This document shows positions 1 to 4,999 of a DNA stretch of 13,313 nt, piece after piece. Below the pieces are notes generated by a model. That model did no database searches. It was not told the DNA's origin and saw nothing but the letters and a program-made list of their open reading frames with translations. This DNA comes from Methanomicrobiaceae archaeon UBA436 (GTDB lineage: Archaea > Halobacteriota > Methanomicrobia > Methanomicrobiales > Methanoculleaceae): the NCBI GenBank assembly GCA_002497965.1, contig DAFR01000065.1:1314-14626 (forward strand), given 5' to 3'. Within the stretch, counting starts at the first letter, position 1, and each line of letters starts with the position of its first letter. The position numbers and the translations under genes are program-made.

Positions 1-373
1 GGATCTGATTGGCCGGGTAGTAGAGGTTCTTAAGGATAAACTTGCGGGCCCAGAGGAACTGGGTGCGGTCGATCAGCCCCTTCGTCTCCGCCGTGATCCC
101 CATCGAGTAGATGGGGGATGCAAGAACAAGGACATCGGCATCAGCGATCTTATCAAATACAGGTGTGAGGCTGTCCCTGATCACGCACACCCCCGTCTTG
201 TGGCAGGCGTTGCAGCCGCGGCACGAGGCGTAGTCAAGCGACCGGAGGATGACCTTCTCGATGCTACCCGCGGCCTCCGCCGCGCCATCGAGCACGGCGT
301 CGAGCAGCGTCTCGGTGTTTCCGTGCCGCCGCGGACTGCCGGAGATCCCGAGGACTTTTATGGGTCTTCTCAT
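1..373 (-). CDS. Iron-sulfur flavoprotein (Isf-type NADPH-dependent FMN reductase family), partial
   Basis: N-terminal 124 codons of a flavodoxin-fold protein; the 3' end lies outside the window. The protein begins MRRPIKVLGISGSPRRHGNT, and the GSPRRHGNT loop is the family's FMN-phosphate binding segment. A compact cysteine motif C-X2-C-X2-C-X5-C (CRGCNACHKTGVC) follows, as in the Methanosarcina thermophila iron-sulfur flavoprotein, where it binds a 4Fe-4S cluster. The segment ASPIYSMGITAETKGLIDR matches the flavin-binding region of the family. Characterised Isf proteins take electrons from ferredoxin and can reduce O2 and H2O2 to water; that role is inferred here. The ATG at 371-373 overlaps the stop codon of the upstream paralogue (ATGA), indicating an operon with translational coupling. 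It appears to be a tandem duplicate of that neighbour. Confidence 0.9.
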   Translation of the reverse strand, partial: MRRPIKVLGISGSPRRHGNTETLLDAVLDGAAEAAGSIEKVILRSLDYASCRGCNACHKTGVCVIRDSLTPVFDKIADADVLVLASPIYSMGITAETKGLIDRTQFLWARKFILKNLYYPANQI

Positions 374-981
374 GCGGCACGAACCTCCCGGAGGCGCGCC
401 GCGACCTCCCGCGCCAGTCGCCCGGCATCGTCTTTCGCCGTGGGGTGGCGCTCGATCGCGCCCTTCTCATCGACACCGTTTATCATCAGGTACCTGATAT
501 CCCTGTTTGGTATATCGACGACCTGGAAGAAGCATTTCACCGAGGGGATGGCCGCATCAAATACGTTCTCCCAGTTTTGCCCGGCGGTCGAGAGGAAGAC
601 TCCCACCCGTTTCCCTTTCCGTTCGGGCGGGACGACCGGCAGGTGAAGGACGTACTTCCTTGAGCGGAAGACCTGGGCGCGGTCGACCAGGATCTTCGCC
701 TGCGCGGCAAGCCCCATGCAGTAGATGGGTGACGCAAGGATGATGCAGTCGGCCGCGATTATCCTGTCATGGGCGTAGTCCATGTAGTCCCGCTGGACGC
801 AACGGTTGAGTCTCTCGCAGGCGTTGCAGCCGCGGCACGGCCTGATATCGACCTCGGGGATGACGATCTTCTCGATGGAACAGCCTTCCGCCTCCATTCC
901 CTCAAGCACCCAGTCAAGCAGGGTCTCGGAGTTGCCGTGGCGGCGGGGCGAGGCCGAAAACGCGAGGACGTCTATGGTCAT
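370..981 (-). CDS. Iron-sulfur flavoprotein, Isf family
   Basis: A 203-residue flavodoxin-fold protein, the usual size for Isf. It has the N-terminal loop SASPRRHGNSET (residues 9-20) for FMN phosphate, a compact 4Fe-4S motif C49-X2-C52-X2-C55-X5-C61, and the segment ASPIYCMGLAAQAKILVDR after about residue 82. By analogy with the M. thermophila protein it is a cytoplasmic oligomer that passes electrons from ferredoxin through the cluster to FMN and then to O2, peroxide or another acceptor. The acceptor in this organism is unknown. It is the first gene of a minus-strand pair; its stop overlaps the start of the next Isf by 4 bp. A perfect inverted repeat lies just upstream of its start codon. 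The neighbours (peroxiredoxin, rubrerythrin) support an oxidative-stress role. Confidence 0.92.
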   Translation of the reverse strand: MTIDVLAFSASPRRHGNSETLLDWVLEGMEAEGCSIEKIVIPEVDIRPCRGCNACERLNRCVQRDYMDYAHDRIIAADCIILASPIYCMGLAAQAKILVDRAQVFRSRKYVLHLPVVPPERKGKRVGVFLSTAGQNWENVFDAAIPSVKCFFQVVDIPNRDIRYLMINGVDEKGAIERHPTAKDDAGRLAREVAARLREVRAA

Positions 982-1283
982 ATATGATGTGTTGTCCCGG
1001 CGGTGGCAAAAAACGTGCCGGGACTGGTTTCACCCCGGAACCCTCTTTCCTGCGTGAGCGCGGACGGCGGGATGCGAGAACCGTCGCGGAAATCCCGGGG
1101 GTGACAGAGAAAGAGGAGTTGAGAGGATGGAGGAGTCACCTCGAAAAGGTGGCGCTCGAAGAAGACTCAAAACAAGTCGTGTAAAACGCCCTATTTCGGC
1201 AACCACGGCAAATAACGGGGCTGAGCCTGGTGGGTTTTCTGTCTCGATATAGACCTGGACGAATGCTACAAAAAAGTGGGTTT
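982..1283. other. Non-coding gap between the Isf pair and the peroxiredoxin operon
   Basis: About 300 bp with no convincing gene on either strand. Short open frames here lack recognisable protein features and good ribosome binding sites. The right-hand end (next to the Isf start at 981) holds the inverted repeat at 994-1024. The end next to the peroxiredoxin stop holds a T-rich terminator-like stretch on the minus strand. Nothing else stands out. Confidence 0.6.
994..1024. promoter_or_regulatory. Inverted repeat upstream of the Isf operon, candidate operator
   Basis: Perfect 8-bp inverted repeat: GTCCCGGC at 994-1001 and GCCGGGAC at 1017-1024, with a 15-bp spacer. The spacer holds a six-T run on the minus strand (1008-1013), about 27 bp before the Isf start codon, where an archaeal TATA element would sit. 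The repeat therefore flanks the probable promoter core. It could be a repressor site or a leader hairpin; the binding protein is unknown. Confidence 0.45.
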
Positions 1284-1285
1284 TT
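1268..1285 (-). terminator. Possible oligo-T terminator after the peroxiredoxin gene
   Basis: Directly after the peroxiredoxin stop codon the minus strand reads five A, CCCAC, then six T (1275 down to 1270). Archaeal RNA polymerase commonly terminates at short U-runs, so this is a plausible end for the four-gene operon. The A5/T5 arms could pair only weakly, so the T-run rather than a hairpin is the signal. Confidence 0.45.
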
Positions 1286-1928
1286 AGATCTGCTTAAAGC
1301 AGAGGTACCAGTCCTTGCACTCGTAACCTTCCTTCAACCGTCTCTCGATCTCTGCCGGCGTCTTTGGAGCCGGCACGACAACCTTGTCTCCCGGCTGCCA
1401 GTTCGCCGGTGTCGCGACACCGTGCGCATCGCTGGTCTGGAGGGCTTTTATGAGGCGGAGGATCTCTGGCATGGACCGGCCGTTGGACGCAGGGTAGTAG
1501 ATCATTGCACGAAGGATCCCTTTCTCGTCGATGAAGAAGACCGTCCTGATGGTCGCGGTGGTGCCCTCTTTGCCATGGATCATCCCGTAACGCCGGGCGA
1601 CCTTCATGTCGAGGTCGGCGATGACCGGGAACGGGATCTCGACCCCCATCTTCTCCTTGATGCTCCGAACCCACGCAAGGTGCGAGTGGACGCTGTCGAT
1701 GGAGAGACCAATGAGCTGGACGTTCAGCCTCGCAAGTTCGTCGGCGATAGCGGTGAACGCTATGAACTCGGTTGTGCAGACCGGCGTAAAGTCGGCCGGG
1801 TGAGAGAAGAGTATGACCCATTTTCCCCTGAAATCGGTGAGTTTCAGGGGGCCATGGGTTGTCAGCGCCTCAAACTCCGGTGCCGGTTCGCCGATCACAG
1901 GCATCCTGTTCTGTTCTTCAGGCTCCAT
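1284..1928 (-). CDS. Peroxiredoxin, Prx6-type archaeal thioredoxin peroxidase
   Basis: A 214-residue peroxiredoxin that reduces H2O2 and organic hydroperoxides. The active-site motif P44-A-D-F-T48-P-V-C51 contains the peroxidatic cysteine C51, with R128 as the likely conserved active-site arginine. Two further cysteines near the C terminus, C204 and C210 (CX5C), match the C207/C213 pair of the Aeropyrum pernix Prx6-type enzyme, which supplies the resolving thiols. The length also fits that subfamily. It is the last gene of a four-gene minus-strand operon; only 3 bp separate its ATG from the stop of the AhpD-like gene upstream. The likely reductant is a thioredoxin- or glutaredoxin-like protein; the glutaredoxin/thioredoxin-reductase fusion at 5000-6178 is a candidate source (inference). 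Product assignment is firm. Confidence 0.95.
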   Translation of the reverse strand: MEPEEQNRMPVIGEPAPEFEALTTHGPLKLTDFRGKWVILFSHPADFTPVCTTEFIAFTAIADELARLNVQLIGLSIDSVHSHLAWVRSIKEKMGVEIPFPVIADLDMKVARRYGMIHGKEGTTATIRTVFFIDEKGILRAMIYYPASNGRSMPEILRLIKALQTSDAHGVATPANWQPGDKVVVPAPKTPAEIERRLKEGYECKDWYLCFKQI

Positions 1929-1931
1929 AAC

Positions 1932-2282
1932 TCACTTCTGTGCGCGTTTGCCGAAATACTCTTCGAGGGCGGTCTTGCCGTGGACGTAGGCCGGCATCCC
2001 TGCCAGCAGGAACGCAACCCGCAGTCCCTCCTCGATCTCCTCCTTCGATACACCAAGGTTTGCCGCTCCGGCCATCTGAGCACGGACAGCGTGCCCATCC
2101 CGGAGCGCCGCTGCAATCGCGATCGCGATGACCTTCTTTGTCTGCCTTGAGAGGGCGCCATCATCCCAGATCACCTGGTCAAGCCCCATAACCTTTGCAT
2201 AGAGGTCTGGATCGGTCTCCTTGAGATCCTTAAAGATCACGGGAACCTTTCCTATCTTCTCCTCGAGTTTCTTCTCATCCAT
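1932..2282 (-). CDS. Carboxymuconolactone decarboxylase/AhpD-fold protein lacking the redox cysteines
   Basis: A 116-residue all-helical protein. The segment AGAANLGVSKEEIEEGLRVAF is typical of the CMD/AhpD family. Active AhpD proteins carry a CXXC pair and a nearby histidine just before this segment. Here the matching stretch is R61-D-G-H-A-V-R-A-Q-M70, so both cysteines and the histidine appear replaced, and the whole protein has no cysteine. It therefore cannot work as a thiol-disulfide AhpD; a structural, regulatory or other catalytic role is possible but unknown. It lies between the desulforedoxin-like gene and the peroxiredoxin, the usual place for an AhpD partner. The ATG at 2280-2282 was chosen because GAGGAG (2291-2296) sits 8 nt upstream; a GTG at 2289-2291 would add three residues but overlaps that site. 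Confidence 0.82.
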   Translation of the reverse strand: MDEKKLEEKIGKVPVIFKDLKETDPDLYAKVMGLDQVIWDDGALSRQTKKVIAIAIAAALRDGHAVRAQMAGAANLGVSKEEIEEGLRVAFLLAGMPAYVHGKTALEEYFGKRAQK

Positions 2283-2287
2283 CTCAA

Positions 2288-2413
2288 TCACTCCTCAAGC
2301 ACCATAGGTTCGCCGCAGCAGACCAGCTCGCCGCCGCCGACTTCCAGCACCTGGACGACGTTTCCGCAGATCTCGCAGCGGTAAACCTGACCTTCCGCCG
2401 ATACGTTCACCAT
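2288..2413 (-). CDS. Desulforedoxin-like small iron protein (desulfoferrodoxin N-terminal domain)
   Basis: A 41-residue protein starting [20 protein letters not shown]. It carries the desulforedoxin pattern C13-X2-C16 ... C32-C33 with a GGGEL segment before the CC pair and CGEPM after it. In desulforedoxin and the N-terminal domain of desulfoferrodoxin these four cysteines bind one distorted tetrahedral Fe(S-Cys)4 centre. The catalytic superoxide reductase domain (histidine-rich Fe site) is absent, so this is a stand-alone electron-transfer or metal-binding unit. The ATG at 2411-2413 has GGTGAG four bases upstream. The stop (2288-2290) overlaps the ribosome binding site of the AhpD-like gene. 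It is short enough to be missed by automatic annotation. Electron transfer to the peroxide-removing neighbours is an inference. Confidence 0.85.
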   Translation of the reverse strand: MVNVSAEGQVYRCEICGNVVQVLEVGGGELVCCGEPMVLEE

Positions 2414-2424
2414 TCATCTCACCT

Positions 2425-2667
2425 TCAGGATTTCCCTGGCTTCTTCCTCTCAGGAGGGTTCATGACATCCTCCGGTGTCTTGATGTCCGGCCTTATGTGG
2501 GTCATCGGAAGGCAGTTGTACATCTCACAGGCACAGGATGGGCACCTGACGAGATCCTGGTCCGTGCTGTCGATCTTGATCTCGCGCCCGCAGTCTATGC
2601 AGACATACCTGCCAGGGCCTGGCTTCTCTCCTGCCTTTGCTGTCTTTTTCGTCTCTGGTTCAGCCAT
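2425..2667 (-). CDS. Zinc-ribbon / rubredoxin-like small protein
   Basis: An 80-residue protein. A lysine- and proline-rich start of about 20 residues is followed by a metal-binding knuckle pair, C23-X2-C26-G and C42-P-S-C45, with extra cysteines C47 and C52. The C-terminal tail is charged (PPERKKPGKS). The YVCIDCG and RCPSC elements fit either a zinc ribbon or a rubredoxin-type iron site; sequence alone does not decide which. It is the first gene of the minus-strand operon. GGTGA lies 6 nt before the ATG, and a TATA-like element (TAAATAC) lies about 34 bp before it. The stop is 11 bp from the start of the desulforedoxin-like gene. Its place in front of iron-protein and peroxiredoxin genes suggests a redox or redox-sensing role, but no function is proven. 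Confidence 0.8.
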   Translation of the reverse strand: MAEPETKKTAKAGEKPGPGRYVCIDCGREIKIDSTDQDLVRCPSCACEMYNCLPMTHIRPDIKTPEDVMNPPERKKPGKS

Positions 2668-2700
2668 TGATATTCACCAGAGCGATACTTACCGCGCAAG

Positions 2701-2707
2701 GTATTTA
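2701..2707 (-). promoter_or_regulatory. TATA-like promoter of the zinc-ribbon to peroxiredoxin operon
   Basis: On the minus strand the sequence reads TGCTAAATAC. The core TAAATAC ends 34 bp before the zinc-ribbon ATG, which predicts a short leader of about 10-13 nt carrying the GGTGA ribosome binding site. It is divergent from the promoter of the third Isf gene. Confidence 0.55.
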
Positions 2708-2740
2708 GCAGTTCCCCTTGCTCATTGGGGTATCCGCATC

Positions 2741-2749
2741 TTATTAATA
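2741..2749 (+). promoter_or_regulatory. TATA-like promoter of the third Isf-family gene
   Basis: TTATTAATA ends 24 bp before the ATG at 2773 with no Shine-Dalgarno motif in between. This predicts a transcript starting at or very near the start codon (leaderless), and it supports 2773 over an upstream in-frame TTG at 2725, which lies before the TATA element. Confidence 0.6.
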
Positions 2750-2772
2750 GACTCACGCGCAACCCTCCAATC

Positions 2773-3384
2773 ATGCCAGGGAAGGTAGTCGCGCTGCTGG
2801 GAAGCCCGCTCCTTGATGGAAACACCGCCTATCTCCTCGATGAAGCCATCAGGGGCGCAGAGGAGGCGGGTTGCGAGGTCGAGAAGATCGAGGTCGCTCA
2901 CCTCGATATCATGCCCTGCATGGAGTACTTCCAGTGCATGGGTAGCGAAAACTGCCTGATCGAGGATGGTATGGAGAGATACTTCAAGATGTTCCGGGAG
3001 ATGAACGGGCTGATCATAGCCACGCCCGTTATGACGATGGGCATCCCGGGGAGACTCAAGTCGTTCATGGACAGGTTCCAGGTCTTCTACATGGCGAAGT
3101 ACCACCGTGGCCGCTCTTTCATCACGCCCGAACGGCGGAAAAAGCGCAGGATGCTCTTCATCTCGATCGCCGGGATGAACCTGCCGTCCGTCTTTGACGG
3201 CGCAAAAGCAACCGCACGGGCGTTTGGAGAGATCATCGACTGTCCCTACCGGGACGAGGTGCTCCAGAACGACATGGACACGATCCGGGACATACGGACG
3301 CGCCCGGAGGTTGTTGAGGCGGCCTACCGGAAGGGCTTCGAACTCGGCCGGCTGCTGGGGGAGGAGCCTGAAGGCTCGATGTGA
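2773..3384 (+). CDS. Isf-family flavoprotein with an incomplete cluster motif
   Basis: A 203-residue flavodoxin-fold protein, the same length as the Isf at 370-981 and clearly its paralogue. The FMN loop is GSPLLDGNTAY (residues 10-20) and the flavin-side segment is ATPVMTMGIPGRLKSFMDRF. In the cysteine region C49, C55 and C61 occupy the same positions as in the complete paralogue, but position 52 is tyrosine (CMEYFQCMGSENC). A normal four-cysteine 4Fe-4S site is therefore not available. The protein may bind a 3Fe cluster, use another ligand, or work with flavin alone as an NAD(P)H:FMN-type reductase. Its last 61 bp overlap the convergent CDF transporter gene. The ATG follows a well-placed TATA element. 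Confidence 0.88.
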   Translation: MPGKVVALLGSPLLDGNTAYLLDEAIRGAEEAGCEVEKIEVAHLDIMPCMEYFQCMGSENCLIEDGMERYFKMFREMNGLIIATPVMTMGIPGRLKSFMDRFQVFYMAKYHRGRSFITPERRKKRRMLFISIAGMNLPSVFDGAKATARAFGEIIDCPYRDEVLQNDMDTIRDIRTRPEVVEAAYRKGFELGRLLGEEPEGSM

Positions 3385-4268
3385 ACGACAACGTCGGCAA
3401 GCCCCGGCACAGCCTCTTTAAGTCGGCGCTCAACCTCGACCGAGATCTCGTGCGCCTGAAAAACAGGAGTCTCGGGGTCCACGGTTACGTGGATGTCGGC
3501 AAGGATCTCGTCGGGTTTGCCACGGCACCTGAATTCGTGGCAGCCGGTGACGCCGGGCGTCTCCATCACCACCATCTGGATGAGTTCGGGGTCGCAGAGG
3601 ATGTTCATCGTGTCGACGAGAACCTCTGCGGCCTCGTAGAGGACCCTGAACCCCATCCTGGCGATCAGGAGACCGATACCGAGAGCGATGATGGGATCGG
3701 CCTGCGGATAGCCAAGACTGACAGCCAGGAACCCGCTGAGAACTGCCAGAGAAACGAAAACATCGCTCTGGGTGTGTCGCGAGTCGGCGACCAGGATCTG
3801 GCTCCCGTACTCAAGACCCTTCTTCCGTTCGTAGGTGGAGACACCGATATTGATGATGAGCGTCCCGAACATGACAGAGACGGTGACCACCGTTATATCC
3901 GGGATGACGGGCTCGACGAGTCTCTGGACGCCCCCGTAGATGATGCCGGCGGCGGTCAGGAGAAGCATCAGGCCGATCACCTGGGTGCCGAGCGTCTCGA
4001 TCTTGCCGTGGCCGTAGGGATGCCCGGTGTCAGGGGGTTTCCCGGCGAAGTAGAGTGCGGTTATCCCGACCACGTTTGAGAAAGAGTCAAACCCGGAGTG
4101 AACGGCATCCGCCACCATGCTCGCCGAACCGGCGAGGAAGCCAAAGACAGCTTTTGCAAGCGCAACTGCGAGATTCAGGACAAGGATGAGGATTAATATC
4201 CGCCGCACCTGGATCTGGACATCCGGTCTTTTGCCTCCTGACCGCTGACGGGTCGCATCCTCCCCCAT
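3324..4268 (-). CDS. Cation diffusion facilitator (CDF) family metal efflux transporter, zinc-type
   Basis: A 314-residue inner-membrane protein that exports divalent metal, probably in exchange for protons. The N-terminal part holds the CDF membrane domain of about six helices, starting near residue 22 (RRILILILVLNLAVALAKAV). Metal-site pairs are H57-X3-D61 in helix 2 and H165-X3-D169 in helix 5; the HD/HD pattern is that of zinc-transporting CDFs. A conserved GHPYGHGKIE segment lies at residues 82-91. The cytoplasmic C-terminal domain (about 215-300) has the usual ferredoxin-like pattern, then a Ser/Pro-rich tail. The ATG at 4268 was preferred to a GTG 57 bp upstream because the family begins here and a TATA-like CTATACC (4291-4297 on the minus strand) ends about 23 bp before it. 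Metal specificity is inferred. The 3' end overlaps the Isf paralogue by 61 bp. Confidence 0.9.
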   Translation of the reverse strand: MGEDATRQRSGGKRPDVQIQVRRILILILVLNLAVALAKAVFGFLAGSASMVADAVHSGFDSFSNVVGITALYFAGKPPDTGHPYGHGKIETLGTQVIGLMLLLTAAGIIYGGVQRLVEPVIPDITVVTVSVMFGTLIINIGVSTYERKKGLEYGSQILVADSRHTQSDVFVSLAVLSGFLAVSLGYPQADPIIALGIGLLIARMGFRVLYEAAEVLVDTMNILCDPELIQMVVMETPGVTGCHEFRCRGKPDEILADIHVTVDPETPVFQAHEISVEVERRLKEAVPGLADVVVHIEPSGSSPSSRPSSKPFR

Positions 4269-4358
4269 ACACCATGATAAGTATGCGAGTGGTATAGGGT
4301 TTCCGAAAAGACCCCATGAACCCACCGGGCTACAGGCATACCGCCCTGGAGATCAAAT

Positions 4359-4374
4359 GTTATTCCCATATAAC
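4359..4374. repeat. Short inverted repeat upstream of the rubrerythrin promoter
   Basis: GTTAT at 4359-4363 and ATAAC at 4370-4374 form a perfect 5-bp inverted repeat with a 6-bp spacer. It ends 13 bp before the TATA element of the rubrerythrin gene, so it could be a regulator site. Short A/T-rich arms make chance occurrence quite possible. Confidence 0.25.
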
Positions 4375-4386
4375 GAGTGTGAAAGA

Positions 4387-4393
4387 TTTAATA
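4387..4393 (+). promoter_or_regulatory. TATA-like promoter of rubrerythrin
   Basis: TTTAATA ends 25 bp before the ATG at 4418. No Shine-Dalgarno motif lies between them, so the mRNA is probably leaderless. The site supports 4418 over an in-frame ATG at 4316, which lies upstream of this element. Confidence 0.6.
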
Positions 4394-4417
4394 GGGGCGT
4401 CCAGAAAAGAGTTCATC

Positions 4418-4918
4418 ATGTCAACAGAAGAAAACGCTCAGAAAGCGTTCGCAGGCGAGTCCCAGGCAAACCGGAAGTACTCAGCCTTCGCCGAGAAGGC
4501 AGGCGCCGAAGGTTACTCAACGGTGGCAAAGATCTTCAAGGCGGCAAGCGAGGCCGAGGCCATCCATGCAAAACGGATCCTCTTCATCCTGGACGCCGTA
4601 GGAACCACGGAGGAGAACCTGAAGACCGCGATGGAGGGTGAGAACTACGAGTTCACGGAGATGTACCCCGCGTTTGTAGCCGAGGCAAAGAAGGAACGCA
4701 AAAACGAGGCCTCGATCGTCTTCACCCACGCGATGCGTGCCGAAGAGGTGCACGCAAACATCTACCTCCAGGCGCTCGAGGCCGTCCGGGACGGAAAAGA
4801 CCTGGATGCGGAGAAGGTCTTCCTCTGCCCCGTCTGCGGCAACATCGAACTCGGCACGGCACCGGAGAAGTGCCCCATCTGCGGTGTTCCGCAACGGATG
4901 TTCCGCGAGATCCAGTAA
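4418..4918 (+). CDS. Rubrerythrin
   Basis: A 166-residue non-haem iron peroxidase that reduces H2O2 to water. The N-terminal four-helix ferritin-like domain (about 1-130) carries the diiron ligands: E14 (AGESQAN), E47-X2-H50 (EAEAIH), acidic residues E78/E81 in the ENYEFTEMYP segment, and E109-X2-H112 (AEEVHA). The C-terminal rubredoxin domain has C137-X2-C140 and C152-X2-C155 and would hold one Fe(S-Cys)4 centre that feeds electrons to the diiron site. The length is close to the compact rubrerythrins of anaerobes. Rubrerythrin usually draws electrons from rubredoxin or a rubredoxin-like carrier, and small candidate carriers are encoded at 2288-2667. A TATA element 25 bp before the start suggests a leaderless, separately transcribed gene. 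Confidence 0.96.
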   Translation: MSTEENAQKAFAGESQANRKYSAFAEKAGAEGYSTVAKIFKAASEAEAIHAKRILFILDAVGTTEENLKTAMEGENYEFTEMYPAFVAEAKKERKNEASIVFTHAMRAEEVHANIYLQALEAVRDGKDLDAEKVFLCPVCGNIELGTAPEKCPICGVPQRMFREIQ

Positions 4919-4920
4919 CC

Positions 4921-4936
4921 CCTCTTCTTCTTTTCA
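4921..4936 (+). terminator. Possible T-rich terminator after rubrerythrin
   Basis: Pyrimidine-rich stretch directly after the stop codon, including CTTCTTCTTTTC, with no clear hairpin. Archaeal termination on U-rich sequence makes this plausible but weak. Confidence 0.3.
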
Positions 4937-4968
4937 ACCAGATCTCACACCGCTCTCTCCCCCGCAAG

Positions 4969-4975
4969 TTAAATA
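4969..4975 (+). promoter_or_regulatory. TATA-like promoter of the glutaredoxin/thioredoxin-reductase fusion
   Basis: TTAAATA ends 25 bp before the ATG at 5000, the same spacing as at the rubrerythrin gene. No Shine-Dalgarno motif is present, so the transcript is probably leaderless. Confidence 0.6.
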
Positions 4976-4999
4976 CTCTTTCAGTGTTATTTCTTCACC

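Noticed and set aside
984..1184. Plus-strand 66-codon frame in the gap before the peroxiredoxin operon
   Set aside because: There is no ribosome binding site or promoter in the correct place, the composition is biased, and no domain is recognisable.
1230..2150. Long plus-strand open frame (about 306 codons) across the peroxiredoxin and AhpD-like genes
   Set aside because: It is antisense to two genes with clear family motifs and its own translation shows no recognisable domain; the high GC content keeps this frame open.
2289..2291. GTG start for the AhpD-like gene
   Set aside because: It overlaps the GAGGAG ribosome site that is correctly spaced for the ATG at 2280-2282.
3381..4079. Plus-strand frame of about 230 codons opposite the CDF transporter
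   Set aside because: Its translation is a typical Asp/Arg/His-rich antisense product of a membrane-protein gene; the minus-strand CDF metal sites and helices are convincing.
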